Below, one piece after another: positions 1 to 9,346 of a stretch of 64,000 nucleotides of DNA. Source of the stretch: Salinicola corii. Its GTDB lineage: Bacteria > Pseudomonadota > Gammaproteobacteria > Pseudomonadales > Halomonadaceae. The stretch covers positions 204,254 through 268,253 of the forward strand of contig NZ_VTPX01000006.1 in assembly GCF_008298015.1 (NCBI RefSeq), written 5' to 3'. Below the pieces are notes generated by a model. The model was not told the origin of the DNA and made no database searches. It was given only the letters and a program-made list of their open reading frames with translations. A program made the translations under genes and the position numbers. Every line of letters begins with the position of its first letter. Within the stretch, counting starts at the first letter, position 1.

Positions 1-151
1 GGCCGGTATCTACTACCTGCTCAAGGTCGTGCGCCAGGGGCTGGACGAACTCGGTGCGGACGAGGAAGTCCACGATGCCGATCGCCCCATGCGTCCCTTG
101 TCCGCCACCCACGTGCCGTTCGATGGCACCACCGCGTCATCCAGGAGCTAA
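1..151 (+). CDS. cydA: Cytochrome bd-type quinol oxidase subunit I, C-terminal end (partial)
   Basis: Only the last 49 residues are in the window, read from base 2 to the TAA at 149-151. They begin inside the final membrane segment (AGIYYLLKVV) and finish with a polar tail. Identity rests on position: the frame ends 3 bp before cydB, as in cydAB operons. The subunit would carry haems b558, b595 and d and the quinol site in the inner membrane. Because cydB is of the short CioB type, this is probably the CioA-type subunit of a cyanide-insensitive oxidase; that is inference. Confidence 0.8.
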   Translation, partial: AGIYYLLKVVRQGLDELGADEEVHDADRPMRPLSATHVPFDGTTASSRS

Positions 152-154
152 GCC

Positions 155-1156
155 ATGGAAATGTACGATCTGTCGCTGATCTGGGCCGTTATCATCGCTT
201 TCGGCGTGATCATGTACGTGCTGATGGACGGGTTCGATCTGGGCCTGGGGATTCTGTTTCCGTTCGCCCCCGACGAAGACGCTCGCGACGTGATGATGAA
301 CTCCGTCGCACCGGTGTGGGACGGCAACGAGACCTGGCTGGTGCTCGGTGGTGCAGGTCTCATCGCCGCCTTCCCGCTGGTCTACACCATCTTGCTACCG
401 GCGCTCTATCTCGGTGTGTTCCTGATGTTGGCAGGATTGATCTTCCGCGGCGTGGCGTTCGAGTTTCGCTTCAAGTCCAAGCGCACGCGGGGCTGGTGGA
501 ACGCGGCCTTCGCCGGCGGTTCCTTTGTTGCGGCGTTCGCCCAGGGCTGTGTGGTGGGGGCCTATATCCAGGGCTTCGAAACCGCGGATCGCGTCTACAC
601 CGGCGGGGCGTTCGATTGGTTGACACCGTTTTCGGTGCTCACCGGTATCGGGCTGGTGGTCGGCTACACCCTGCTGGGCGCTACCTGGCTGGTGCTCAAG
701 TCCGAGGGGCATGTCCGCGAGTGGGCGCGCGGCTTGATTCCCAAGCTGCTGATCGGCGTGCTGGCGGTATTCGTCATCGTCAGCCTGTGGACGCCCTGGA
801 TCGATCCGGGTGTGTTCGACCGTTGGTTCGACCACCTGCAGGTGATCTGGCTGCTGCCTTTCGCTGCCTTGCTCTGCGCGGCGGGAATCTACTTCGCCAC
901 GCGCCGTCGTCGTGAAGGGCTGGCGTTCCTGTTGACGCTGGGTCTGTTCATCTTCACCTACCTCGGACTGCTGGTCAGCCGTTGGCCCTACGTGATTCCG
1001 CCCGACTACACACTCTGGGACGCGGCATCTGCGCCGGAATCGCAGTTCTTCATCCTGATCGGCGTGCTGTTCGTGGTGCCGATCGTGCTGACCTACACTG
1101 CGTGGTCCTACTGGGTCTTCCGCGGCAAGGTTCGCGTCGGTGAGGGCTACCATTGA
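155..1156 (+). CDS. cydB: Cytochrome bd-type (CIO-like) quinol oxidase subunit II
   Basis: CydB/CioB pairs with CydA to oxidise quinol and reduce oxygen to water in the inner membrane. The 333-residue protein is hydrophobic with about eight membrane segments. It carries the family N-terminus DGFDLGLGILFPF and the motif APVWDGNETWLVLGG near residues 50-65. The length matches the short CioB form of cyanide-insensitive oxidases (about 335) rather than E. coli CydB (379). The ATG lies 3 bp after the cydA stop, and the stop overlaps the putative TTG start of cydD, so cydABDC reads as one operon. No small CydX-like frame follows. Confidence 0.95.
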   Translation: MEMYDLSLIWAVIIAFGVIMYVLMDGFDLGLGILFPFAPDEDARDVMMNSVAPVWDGNETWLVLGGAGLIAAFPLVYTILLPALYLGVFLMLAGLIFRGVAFEFRFKSKRTRGWWNAAFAGGSFVAAFAQGCVVGAYIQGFETADRVYTGGAFDWLTPFSVLTGIGLVVGYTLLGATWLVLKSEGHVREWARGLIPKLLIGVLAVFVIVSLWTPWIDPGVFDRWFDHLQVIWLLPFAALLCAAGIYFATRRRREGLAFLLTLGLFIFTYLGLLVSRWPYVIPPDYTLWDAASAPESQFFILIGVLFVVPIVLTYTAWSYWVFRGKVRVGEGYH

Positions 1157-2880
1157 GCGCCGCCAGGCGATCCACGAATCCGTCACGAGAGTGGTTGATG
1201 CAGCAGGCGGTCGGTGTTCGACCCTGGTATCGAGGTGCCGTCTGCTGTGGCCTGTTGGTGGGGGTTGCCACGCTGATCCAGATGGGGGCGCTGGCCTGGG
1301 TTGTCGATCGGGTGATCTCGGATGGTGCCTCGCTAGAGGCGGTGTTCGGTGGTGTCGCCATGATCGTCGTCGCCATTGCCGCCCGGGCGCTGGCGCAGTG
1401 GGGGCAGGAAGTCTGCGGCCAGGCTTGCGGGCTGCGGGTGAAGCAGCAGGTGCGTGCCCGTCTGCTGGCGCGTCTGCAGCAACTGGGGCCGGTGCGGCTG
1501 GCGTCGCGGCATAGCGCCGGTCTCGCCAGCCAGCTGGTGGATCAGGTCGAGTCGCTGGAGGGCTACTACGCCCGGTTTTTGCCCCAGGTGGTGCTGGCGG
1601 CGCTGATCCCCATGATCTATCTCGCCGTGGTGTTCTGGCTCAACTGGCTGGCGGCGATCTGGCTGTTGATCGCGGCACCGCTGATCCCGCTGTTCATGGC
1701 GCTGATAGGGATGGGCGCCCAGCGGCTCAACGAGGCGCAGTTCCAGGCGGTCACCCGACTCTCGGGGCATTTTCTCGACCGGGTGCGAGGCATCGCCACG
1801 CTGCAATTGTTCGGACTGGCCGAGCGCAGCGTCGAGGAGGTGAGCGAGGTCGCCCACGATTATCGCCGACGCAGCCTCAAGACACTGAGGGTGGCGTTCC
1901 TGTCGTCGGCGGTGCTCGAATTCTTCGCGGCGGTTTCCGTCGCGGTGGTCGCGATCTACATCGGCTTCGGCCTGCTGGGCTACATCCAGTATGGGCCCGC
2001 CGATCGGCTCGACCTGTTTAGCGGGTTGTTCATCCTGCTGCTGGCACCGGAGTTCTTCCAGCCACTGCGCACGCTCTCCCAGCATTACCACGACAGGGCT
2101 TCCGCTCTGGGGGCCGCCGAGGGGCTGGTGGCGCTGCTGGAGCCGGAAGCCGGTGAAGAAGGCGCGCCGGGGCGTGCGTACGATGAAACCGAGCCGGACG
2201 AGGCCCAGCGGCAGCGTCCCGGCGCGGTCGCCCTCGACGATGTCGAGCTGCGTCATCGCGGGCGTGAGCGAATCCTTGGGCCGCTGTCGCTGAAGGTCGA
2301 CCCCGGCGAGGTCGTGGCGTTGATCGGTCCTTCCGGCAGTGGCAAGTCGAGCCTGCTGCAACTGATCGCGGGCTTCATAGCGCCCAGTGCGGGAAGGGTT
2401 CGGGTCACGTCAACGCCGGCGATCGCCTGGCTGGACCAGCGACCGCTGATCGTTCAGGGGACGCTGGCCGAGAACCTGCGGCTGGTGGCGCCTGGCGCCA
2501 GCGACGAGGCGTTGCGCGACGCCCTGGGGCAGGCGGGGCTGCAGGCGTGGCTCGCCTCGTCCCCGGCGGGGCTCGATACGCCACTGGGCGAGCGCGGCGC
2601 CGGGCTCTCCGGCGGTGAGGGGCAGCGGCTGGCGCTGGCGAGAGTTTTCCTTTCCCCCGCGAAGCTTGTACTGCTGGATGAACCGACGGCAGCCCTCGAT
2701 CCCGAAACCGAACGCGAGGTCATCGCCGGCCTGACCCGGCTGGCTGCCAGCGGTCGTACCCTGGTCGTCGCCACCCACCATCCCGCGATCATGGCCATGG
2801 CCGGTCGCGTCCTCGCCATCAAGGGAGGCCGGCTGTCGACGGTCGAGCGCCCGGATGCTTCACGGGAGGCGTACTCATGA
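1153..2880 (+). CDS. cydD: Heterodimeric ABC exporter CydDC, subunit CydD
   Basis: CydDC exports cysteine and glutathione and is needed to assemble bd-type oxidases; it acts in the inner membrane. The 575-residue protein has an N-terminal six-helix exporter domain (about 20-320). The ATPase domain has Walker A GPSGSGKSS near 391-399, signature LSGGEGQRLALAR near 484 and Walker B LVLLDEPTAALD. A TTG start overlapping the cydB stop, with GAGG seven bases upstream, is used here; the ATG at 1198 is the alternative and would shorten the protein by 15 residues. Its stop overlaps the cydC start by 4 bp (ATGA). Confidence 0.93.
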   Translation: MSAARRSTNPSREWLMQQAVGVRPWYRGAVCCGLLVGVATLIQMGALAWVVDRVISDGASLEAVFGGVAMIVVAIAARALAQWGQEVCGQACGLRVKQQVRARLLARLQQLGPVRLASRHSAGLASQLVDQVESLEGYYARFLPQVVLAALIPMIYLAVVFWLNWLAAIWLLIAAPLIPLFMALIGMGAQRLNEAQFQAVTRLSGHFLDRVRGIATLQLFGLAERSVEEVSEVAHDYRRRSLKTLRVAFLSSAVLEFFAAVSVAVVAIYIGFGLLGYIQYGPADRLDLFSGLFILLLAPEFFQPLRTLSQHYHDRASALGAAEGLVALLEPEAGEEGAPGRAYDETEPDEAQRQRPGAVALDDVELRHRGRERILGPLSLKVDPGEVVALIGPSGSGKSSLLQLIAGFIAPSAGRVRVTSTPAIAWLDQRPLIVQGTLAENLRLVAPGASDEALRDALGQAGLQAWLASSPAGLDTPLGERGAGLSGGEGQRLALARVFLSPAKLVLLDEPTAALDPETEREVIAGLTRLAASGRTLVVATHHPAIMAMAGRVLAIKGGRLSTVERPDASREAYS

Positions 2881-4568
2881 AGGCACTGCTGTCACTGCGA
2901 CCATGGCTTGGCGTCCTGGCCGAGCGTCGCGGCCGTCTCCTGGTCGGCGCGCTGCTGATGCTCGCCACGCTGCTCAGCGCACTCGGGCTACTGTCGTTGT
3001 CCGGCTGGTTCATCACCGCCACGGCGATCGCGGCGGTCGGCGCAAGCGGTTATCTGGACGTCTTCACCCCGGGCAGCGGTATCCGGTTCTTCGCCGTCTC
3101 GCGCACCGCCAGTCGCTATCTGGAACGGCTCTACAACCACGACACGATATTGAGATTGCTGGCGGATCTTCGCGGGCGTGTGTTCGCCGGCCTGGTCACG
3201 CTGGATGCGCGTACGCTGGCACGTGCCCGTGCTTCCCAGTGGCTCAATCGACTGACGGCGGATATCGACACCCTCGACAATCTCTATCTGCGCCTGCTGG
3301 CACCGCCGCTGGTGGCACTGGTCAGTGTCCTGGCATTCGCCGCTTTCGCCGGCGCCTTCCTGCCCGTGGCCGGGCTTGCGCTGCTGGCCATTCTGCTGCC
3401 GCTGGGCCTGATCGCCACCGCCGGCTGTGGCTGGTGGGGTTGGCGTGCCAGCCACCGCCGGGTCGATCGGCAGGAACGGCTGCGAACCCGGGCCATCGAG
3501 CAGGTCGAGGGACTGGCCGAATTGACCAGTTATCGGGCGCTGGAGACGCATCGCGCGCTCTGGCGCCGCGAGGAGCAGGCGCTGCTCGACGACCAGCGTC
3601 GGCTCGGCCGGCGTACGGCGACCGGCAATCTCGTCGTCACCGTCGGCGTCCAACTGGCGACGCTGGTGGTTCTGCTGCTGGGGCTAGAGGCCTTTCGCGA
3701 TGGCCAGGTCAGCGGGCCGGTGATGGTGATGCTGGCGCTGGGCACGCTGGCGGTCAGCGAGGGGCTCGGGAACCTGCCGATGGCGTTCACCCAGCTGGGC
3801 GCCACGGTGCGGGCCGCCGAGCGGCTCAATGCCCAGGCCGAGCTGAAGACGCCGCTGACCGGGGACCGGCTCATGGCCGGAGGTGCGGCGCCGTCACTGG
3901 TCTACCGGGATGTCGAGGTCACGCACGGGGCGAGAACCGTCTTCAGCGGCCTGAACCTGGTCATCGAGCCCGGTCGGCGAGTCGGCATCGTCGGCCCCTC
4001 GGGGATCGGCAAGTCGACATTGGCGCAGTTGGCGGTACGGGCGTTCGATCCCCAGGCGGGGCGGGTCGAATTCGCGCAGCAAGATGTCTCCCGGGTTTCG
4101 CCCGACTCGTTGAGGGCGCGAATCGGTTATCTCACCCAGCGCAGCGAGCTGTTCCACGACACCCTGGCCGCCAACCTGCGCATGGGGGACCCGGACGCCA
4201 GCGACGCCGAATTGTGGGCCGTGCTGGAAAGCGTCGAACTCGAGCCCTGGGCGCGGTCGCTGCCGGACGGCCTGGAAACCTGGGTCGGCGAGCAGGGACG
4301 GCAGCTCTCCGGCGGGCAGGCGCGCCGGGTGGCATTGGCGCGGGTGATGCTGCGCAACTCGCCGCTGGTGATCCTGGATGAACCTCTGAGCGGACTGGAT
4401 GCCGAGACGGCGGCCTCGATCAAGTCGGCACTGGATGCGTGGCTGGCGGGACGCTCTGCGCTGCTGCTGGGCCACGATCCCCAGGCGTTGCCAACCTGCG
4501 ACGACTGCTGGCGGTTGATGCCGGCCGAGGCGGGAAGGGTCGGAGAGCGTGGGTTGTCAAAAATGTAG
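2877..4568 (+). CDS. cydC: Heterodimeric ABC exporter CydDC, subunit CydC
   Basis: This is the partner of CydD in the thiol exporter required for haem d oxidase maturation. The 563-residue protein has exporter membrane helices (about 15-300) and an ATPase domain with Walker [10 protein letters not shown] near 372-380, signature [13 protein letters not shown] and Walker [13 protein letters not shown]. The ATGA overlap with cydD implies translational coupling. The last codons (AAA AAT GTA G) run directly into an operator-like palindrome that belongs to the next gene, so the operon ends here without a visible intrinsic terminator. Confidence 0.94.
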   Translation: MKALLSLRPWLGVLAERRGRLLVGALLMLATLLSALGLLSLSGWFITATAIAAVGASGYLDVFTPGSGIRFFAVSRTASRYLERLYNHDTILRLLADLRGRVFAGLVTLDARTLARARASQWLNRLTADIDTLDNLYLRLLAPPLVALVSVLAFAAFAGAFLPVAGLALLAILLPLGLIATAGCGWWGWRASHRRVDRQERLRTRAIEQVEGLAELTSYRALETHRALWRREEQALLDDQRRLGRRTATGNLVVTVGVQLATLVVLLLGLEAFRDGQVSGPVMVMLALGTLAVSEGLGNLPMAFTQLGATVRAAERLNAQAELKTPLTGDRLMAGGAAPSLVYRDVEVTHGARTVFSGLNLVIEPGRRVGIVGPSGIGKSTLAQLAVRAFDPQAGRVEFAQQDVSRVSPDSLRARIGYLTQRSELFHDTLAANLRMGDPDASDAELWAVLESVELEPWARSLPDGLETWVGEQGRQLSGGQARRVALARVMLRNSPLVILDEPLSGLDAETAASIKSALDAWLAGRSALLLGHDPQALPTCDDCWRLMPAEAGRVGERGLSKM

Positions 4569-4593
4569 ACATTTTGCCAATAGTGTCGACATT
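4562..4593 (+). promoter_or_regulatory. Putative CsiR-like operator pair upstream of gcdH
   Basis: Two near-palindromes of form AATGTnnACATT lie 20 bp apart centre to centre: AATGTAGACATT at 4562-4573, overlapping the cydC stop, and AGTGTCGACATT at 4582-4593. They are 80-111 bp upstream of the gcdH start. A related inverted repeat precedes the GntR gene at 7956-7977. Two-turn spacing and sharing with the regulator's own promoter suggest binding by the CsiR-like protein. This is inference from sequence only. Confidence 0.5.
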
Positions 4594-4672
4594 GGTGATG
4601 GCGTTACTCTCACTATCTGATCGTCCGCGCCGTCGAAGCCGGGCGATTCCATCGATACCAGGAGCGCCAGCC

Positions 4673-5851
4673 ATGTCCGGTTTCCAGTGGGACGACCCTT
4701 TTCTGTTCGACCAGCAGCTCGGCGACGAGGAGCGCCAGATTCAGCAACTGGCACGCGACTACTGCCAGGAGCGCCTGCAGCCGCGCGTGCTGGAGGCCTT
4801 CGAACGCGACCATTTCGACCGCGAGATCCTGCGCGAGATGGGCGGGCTCGGACTGCTGGGAGCCACGGTGGCCGAAGCCTATGGCGGGGCGGGCGCCAAC
4901 CACGTGGCCTACGGTCTGATCGCGCGGGAGGTCGAGCGGGTCGACTCCGGCTACCGCTCCGCCATGAGCGTGCAGTCGTCGCTGGTGATGCACCCGATCG
5001 AGGCCTATGGCACCGAGGCGCAGAAGCAGCGCTACCTGCCCGAACTGGCGAGCGGCGAGATGGTGGGCTGTTTCGGGCTGACCGAGCCCAACGCGGGTTC
5101 CGACCCCGGCGGCATGCAGACGCGGGCCAGGAAGGTCGATGGCGGTTATCGTCTCAGCGGCCAGAAGATGTGGATCACCAACAGTCCCATCGCCGATGTC
5201 GCCGTGGTGTGGGCGAAATCCGATGCCCATGAAGGCAAGATCAAGGGGTTTCTGGTCGACCGCGGCGCCGAGGGCTTCTCCACGCCCACCATCCAGGCCA
5301 AGGCCTCGCTGCGCGCCTCGGTCACCGGCGAGATCGTGCTGGACGACGTGTTCGTGTCGGAGGAGGCGCTGCTGCCTGGCGCCTCCGGCCTGGGCGGGCC
5401 GTTCGGATGTCTCAACAAGGCCCGCTACGGGATCGGCTGGGGCACCATGGGTGCAGCGGAGTTCTGCTGGCACGCCGCGCGCCAGTACACCCTGGATCGG
5501 GAGCAGTTCGGCCGGCCGCTCGCCGCCACCCAACTGGTTCAGGTCAAGCTGGCCGACATGCAGACGGAGATCGCGCTGGGCCTCCAGGCGTGTCTGCGCG
5601 TCGGGCGCCTGCTGGACGCGGGCCAGGCGACCCCGGAAATGATCTCGCTGATCAAGCGCAATCATTGCGGCAAGGCGCTCGATATTGCCCGTATGTCGCG
5701 AGACATGCACGGCGGCAACGGCATCTCATTGGAGTTCGGCGTGATCCGCCACATGATCAATCTGGAGACGGTCAACACCTACGAGGGGACCCACGACGTC
5801 CATGCCCTGATCCTGGGGCGTGCCCAGACCGGTATCCAGGCGTTCGGGTGA
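4673..5851 (+). CDS. gcdH: Glutaryl-CoA dehydrogenase (FAD, decarboxylating)
   Basis: The enzyme oxidises and decarboxylates glutaryl-CoA to crotonyl-CoA in lysine and glutarate breakdown, passing electrons to ETF. The ATG at 4673 follows AGGAG by about eight bases and gives 392 residues, the usual length; the frame is open further upstream but that part is not protein-like. It has the acyl-CoA dehydrogenase fold with [21 protein letters not shown] and MHGGNGI. The C-terminal [18 protein letters not shown] carries the catalytic Glu in the context typical of GCDH rather than other acyl-CoA dehydrogenases. The CoA-transferase start follows the stop by a few bases, so the two form an operon. Confidence 0.93.
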   Translation: MSGFQWDDPFLFDQQLGDEERQIQQLARDYCQERLQPRVLEAFERDHFDREILREMGGLGLLGATVAEAYGGAGANHVAYGLIAREVERVDSGYRSAMSVQSSLVMHPIEAYGTEAQKQRYLPELASGEMVGCFGLTEPNAGSDPGGMQTRARKVDGGYRLSGQKMWITNSPIADVAVVWAKSDAHEGKIKGFLVDRGAEGFSTPTIQAKASLRASVTGEIVLDDVFVSEEALLPGASGLGGPFGCLNKARYGIGWGTMGAAEFCWHAARQYTLDREQFGRPLAATQLVQVKLADMQTEIALGLQACLRVGRLLDAGQATPEMISLIKRNHCGKALDIARMSRDMHGGNGISLEFGVIRHMINLETVNTYEGTHDVHALILGRAQTGIQAFG

Positions 5852-5856
5852 CGGCG

Positions 5857-7188
5857 ATGAGTGAGATCTCCCGGCCGCTGGCCGGCCTCAAGGTGCTGGA
5901 CCTCTCGAGGGTCCTTGCCGGCCCCTGGTGTACTCAGCAACTGGCGGATCTCGGCGCAGAGGTGATCAAGGTCGAGAGGCCGGGGCGGGGCGACGATACC
6001 CGCGCCTGGGGCCCGCCTTGGCTCGACGGCGTCGGCACAGGGGCGGAAACACGAGACTCGACGGAGTCGGGTGCCGGCACGGGGCCGGGTGCCGAGACAG
6101 GAAACTCGACGGAGTCGGGTACCGGCACGGGTTCGGGTGCCGGGATGAAACAGTCCGCCTACTTCCTGAGCGCCAACCGCGGCAAGCGCTCGGTCGCCGT
6201 CGACCTGTCCACCGCGAAGGGGCAGGAGCTGGTTCGGCGCCTGGCAATGAAGGCCGATGTCGTGATCGAGAACTTCAAGGTCGGCGGGCTGGCTGCCTAC
6301 GGGCTCGACTACGCCAGCCTCCAGCCACTCAAGCCGGACCTGATCTACTGTTCGATCACCGGGTTCGGCCAGGACGGGCCCTATGCCGGCCGCGCCGGCT
6401 ACGACTTCCTGATCCAGGGCATGGGCGGGCTGATGAGCCTGACCGGAGCGCCCGACGCGCAAGGCGGCGAGCCGACGAAGGTAGGCGTCGCGATCACCGA
6501 TATCTTCACCGGGCTCTACGCCGCCAACGCGATCCTGGCGGCGCTGCGTCGCCGGGATGCGACCGGCGAGGGCGGCTACATCGACATGGCGCTGCTGGAT
6601 GTCCAGGTCGGCGTACTCGCCAATCAGGCACTCAACTACCTCACCAGCGGCCAGACGCCGCAGCGCATGGGCAATGCGCATCCCAACATCGTGCCGTATC
6701 AGGCGTTCGCCGCCGCCGATGGTCATTTCATCGTGACCGTGGGCAACGACAGCCAGTTTCGCCATCTGTGCGAGGCGCTGGGCGAACCGGCGTGGGCGTG
6801 GGACCCGCGTTTCGCCACCAATGCCCAGCGGGTCGCCCATCGCGAGGCGTTGGTCGCGCTGTTGGAGAAGCGGTTGATCGCCCGGCCCCGCGACGAGTGG
6901 CTGGCGCTGCTGGAGGCCCACGGCGTGCCCTGCGGGCCCATCAATACGCTCGATCAGGTCTTCGACGACCCCCAGGTGCGGCATCGCGGCATGTGCCAGG
7001 AGAGCGTCATGGGGGATGGGCGCCGTGCCAGGCTGGTGGGCAACCCGATCACGCTGGATGGCTGTCGGATGACATCGTGGCAGTCGCCGCCGCGGCTGGG
7101 CGAGCATACGGCATGCGTCCTGAGCGAGTGGTTGGCGCTGGATGCCGAGGCGCTGGCGGATCTGCGTCGCGCTGGGGCGATTGTCTGA
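5857..7188 (+). CDS. CaiB/BaiF family CoA-transferase, probable glutarate CoA-transferase, with repeat insert
   Basis: Family III CoA-transferase of 443 residues from ATG 5857 (GTG 5848 is possible). It is placed just behind gcdH, as are SUGCT/GcdG enzymes that activate glutarate with succinyl-CoA. It shows the N-terminal GLKVLDLSRVLAGPWCTQ signature and YIDMALLDVQVG, whose LLD aspartate aligns with the catalytic Asp of the family. Odd feature: residues about 52-93, between the usual WGPPW and YFLSANRGKRS motifs, form a Gly/Thr/Ser/Glu-rich insert built from a 16-residue repeat. It likely forms a flexible surface loop; it is in frame and the rest of the enzyme looks intact. Confidence 0.85.
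   Translation: MSEISRPLAGLKVLDLSRVLAGPWCTQQLADLGAEVIKVERPGRGDDTRAWGPPWLDGVGTGAETRDSTESGAGTGPGAETGNSTESGTGTGSGAGMKQSAYFLSANRGKRSVAVDLSTAKGQELVRRLAMKADVVIENFKVGGLAAYGLDYASLQPLKPDLIYCSITGFGQDGPYAGRAGYDFLIQGMGGLMSLTGAPDAQGGEPTKVGVAITDIFTGLYAANAILAALRRRDATGEGGYIDMALLDVQVGVLANQALNYLTSGQTPQRMGNAHPNIVPYQAFAAADGHFIVTVGNDSQFRHLCEALGEPAWAWDPRFATNAQRVAHREALVALLEKRLIARPRDEWLALLEAHGVPCGPINTLDQVFDDPQVRHRGMCQESVMGDGRRARLVGNPITLDGCRMTSWQSPPRLGEHTACVLSEWLALDAEALADLRRAGAIV
6056..6120 (+). repeat. 48-bp direct repeat inside the CoA-transferase gene
   Basis: A 17-bp identical core (ACTCGACGGAGTCGGGT) occurs at 6056-6072 and 6104-6120, exactly 48 bp apart. The flanking sequence repeats in degenerate form on both sides (about 6030-6145). 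The unit encodes 16 residues (GAGTGPGAETGNSTES and variants). The multiple-of-three period keeps the frame, so copy number could vary without inactivating the gene. Confidence 0.8.
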
Positions 7189-7210
7189 TCGATGCCCCGG
7201 TTGCCGCTCT

Positions 7211-7906
7211 CTAGGGCCTGTTCACACCATACGCCTCGAGCCGCTCGCGGATGATCGGCACCGGCGTCATCAGGTGTTCGCGCATCATGCGGCTGGCGGC
7301 CGTGGCATCACGTGACAGGATCGTGTTCACCAGGGCCTGATGCTCGCAATGCTTGTCGGCCAGAGCCTGCGCCGAGAAGACGGTCCGACGTAGCCATAGA
7401 TGGCGATAGCGCTGCGCCTGATCGAACAAAGCCGCCCGCGACTGCAGCAGCGGCAGGCAGTCGCAGCCGGCGACCATGGCGTCGTGAAGCGCCTGGTGTC
7501 GCTTGTCCCAGCGTTCGAGCATCTCCTCGCCGTCGTTGACCCGGTCGACCTTGGCCAGGGTATGCGCCCGGGCCAGGATCGAGGCCTCCCAGTCATCGTC
7601 GCCGCGCTCGATGGCCAGGCGTATCAGCAGGCCCTCGAGTTCGGCGCGAGCGTCGTAGATCGCGGCCAGTTCGGCCATCGACATCGGCGCCACGCGATAG
7701 CCACGCTGGCTGATCCCGGTGACCAGGCGTTCGCCGATCAGCCGGGTCAAGGCCTCCCGCAAGGGGCCGACGCCGGTGGCGTAGCTAGCCTTCAGCCGGC
7801 TCATCAGCAGCTTTTCCTGTGGTGCATAGACGCCGCGGATGATATCCGCCTTCAGGCGTCGGTAGACGTCGAGCGCGGTGGGGGATCGTTCGGAAGTTGC
7901 GGTCAT
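7211..7906 (-). CDS. csiR: GntR/FadR-family repressor, CsiR-like (glutarate-responsive)
   Basis: Transcription regulator of 231 residues from ATG 7906; an in-frame ATG at 7933 would add nine residues. It has an N-terminal winged helix (ALDVYRRLKADIIRG, LMSRLKASYATGVGPLREALTRLIGERLV) and an FCD ligand domain. By memory it resembles E. coli CsiR across the length, including GVGPLREAL, QRGYRVAPMS, WDKRHQALHDAMVAGC and LWLRRTVFS. CsiR represses glutarate-use genes in E. coli. Its 3' end lies 22 bp from the CoA-transferase end, facing gcdH and its partner. That context makes glutarate the likely inducer. An inverted repeat resembling the gcdH operators lies upstream, suggesting autoregulation. Confidence 0.87.
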   Translation of the reverse strand: MTATSERSPTALDVYRRLKADIIRGVYAPQEKLLMSRLKASYATGVGPLREALTRLIGERLVTGISQRGYRVAPMSMAELAAIYDARAELEGLLIRLAIERGDDDWEASILARAHTLAKVDRVNDGEEMLERWDKRHQALHDAMVAGCDCLPLLQSRAALFDQAQRYRHLWLRRTVFSAQALADKHCEHQALVNTILSRDATAASRMMREHLMTPVPIIRERLEAYGVNRP

Positions 7907-7955
7907 CGCCAGGCCCTGTCGGCGTCGATACATGTCGGTTTCCCAATTCTGTCGA

Positions 7956-7977
7956 TGTCGAAGGAAAATATCGACAC
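7956..7977 (-). promoter_or_regulatory. Putative CsiR-like operator upstream of the GntR gene
   Basis: Inverted repeat TGTCGA-N9-TCGACA (7956-7961 and 7971-7976), with GTGTCGATATTT on the minus strand matching GTGTCGACATTG at the gcdH promoter. It is 50-70 bp upstream of the regulator start, where an autoregulatory site would lie. It could also act on the divergent isomerase gene at 8138. Confidence 0.45.
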
Positions 7978-8137
7978 CTATCCCGAGCCGATCGACATCC
8001 GACGAGAGGCGCATTGTGACCGTTGGCCATGCCGACCAGAATGAGCGTGAAACCTTCGACGCTGCCGTGCGTTCTTCCGGTGTCGTCATGCACTGGGTCC
8101 TTCGTGCATCGGCATCCGTCATGAAGCGAGGTTCGCC

Positions 8138-9346
8138 ATGCCGTTCACCACGCCGCACCAGATCGAGCAGCACATCGCCAGGACCATGGCGTTCTACCAC
8201 CCGCGCTGCATCGATCCCCAGGCGGGTTTCTACCACTATCTCACCGACGACGGATATCTCTATAACCGCCACCATCGACATCTCGTCTCCAGCGCCGGCT
8301 ACGTGATCATCTACGCCCGCTCCGCGATGCATACCGGCGCGCCCGAGGCCCTCAAATGGGCACGCCACGGGCTGAAGTTCATCGAGGATAGGCACTACCA
8401 GACCCTTACCCAGGGGTTCGCCTGGACGCTGGATCATGGGAAGGCGGAAGACACCAACCACCACTGCTACGGGTTGGCCTGGGTCATGCTGGCCTACGCG
8501 ATGGCGCTGAAGGCCGGGGTTTCCGAGGCACGAACCGGGCTCGATCGGGTCCGTGCCTTGATGGATCGAAGGTTCTTCGAGTCTCACACGCAGCTCTACG
8601 CCGCTGAAGCGGACGCGAACTGGCACCTGACGGGCTACCGTGGCCAGAGCGTCAATCAGCGGAGCTGCGAAGCGCTGATCGCGGCGTTCGATGCCACCGG
8701 TGAGGCTGCCTTTCTCGACCGGGCGCTGGGTATCGCCCGGACGCTATGGCGCCGGCTCGCCCCCATGGGCGATGGCTGGCTATGGGAGAACTACGATCGC
8801 GACTGGCATATCGATTTTGACTATCGCCGCGACCGCCCCGACGATCTCTTCCGGCCCTGGGGGTTCCAGATCGGTCATCAGACCGGGTGGGTCAGGCTGC
8901 TGCTGCGACTCCATCACCATCGTCCGGATGAGGCCTGGCTGCTCCCGACGGCGCGCCGGCTGTTCACCGAGGCAGTGGAAAAGGGGTGGGACGACAAGTA
9001 TGGCGGCTTGATCTGCGGGGCGGATTTCAACCGCCTGCCTCTCAATCGGGACAAGGTCTACTGGGTCCAGGCCGAGAGCCTGGCCGCCGCCGCGATGCTC
9101 GGCGATCTGACCGGGGAGGCGCGCTACTGGCGCTGGTACGACAAGATCGCCAACTACTGCTGGCAGCACATGATCGATCACGAGCACGGTGGCTGGTATC
9201 GCATTCTGACCCCGGACAACCGACGCTACTCGCGGGAGAAGAGCCCGGCGCCCAAGACCGACTGCCACAATCTTTGCGCCTGCTACGACATCCTGCCGAT
9301 CATGCAGCGACAGCACGGCGAGCGCGAGGCGGTATCATCGCTATGA
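8138..9346 (+). CDS. AGE-family aldose-ketose isomerase, probable D-mannose isomerase
   Basis: N-acylglucosamine 2-epimerase superfamily enzyme of 402 residues, an alpha6/alpha6 barrel that interconverts aldoses and ketoses in the cytoplasm. The family histidines are visible in QIGHQTGWVRLLLRL (near 246) and TDCHNLCACYD (near 376), the positions used as acid and base in YihS-type isomerases. E. coli-type YihS and mannose isomerases fit better than true GlcNAc epimerases by length and motifs, but the substrate is inferred. It is divergent from the CsiR-like gene, and its end overlaps the convergent SulP gene by 6 bp. No signal peptide. Confidence 0.82.
   Translation: MPFTTPHQIEQHIARTMAFYHPRCIDPQAGFYHYLTDDGYLYNRHHRHLVSSAGYVIIYARSAMHTGAPEALKWARHGLKFIEDRHYQTLTQGFAWTLDHGKAEDTNHHCYGLAWVMLAYAMALKAGVSEARTGLDRVRALMDRRFFESHTQLYAAEADANWHLTGYRGQSVNQRSCEALIAAFDATGEAAFLDRALGIARTLWRRLAPMGDGWLWENYDRDWHIDFDYRRDRPDDLFRPWGFQIGHQTGWVRLLLRLHHHRPDEAWLLPTARRLFTEAVEKGWDDKYGGLICGADFNRLPLNRDKVYWVQAESLAAAAMLGDLTGEARYWRWYDKIANYCWQHMIDHEHGGWYRILTPDNRRYSREKSPAPKTDCHNLCACYDILPIMQRQHGEREAVSSL

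Noticed and set aside
2855..4381. Long Arg/Gly/Ala-rich open frame over cydC
   Set aside because: It is a shadow of cydC in another frame; composition is typical of GC-rich antisense or offset frames and no motif is present.
5857..7188. Repeat in the CoA-transferase as a sign of a pseudogene
   Set aside because: The repeat keeps frame, the conserved motifs on both sides are intact and the length after removing the insert is normal.
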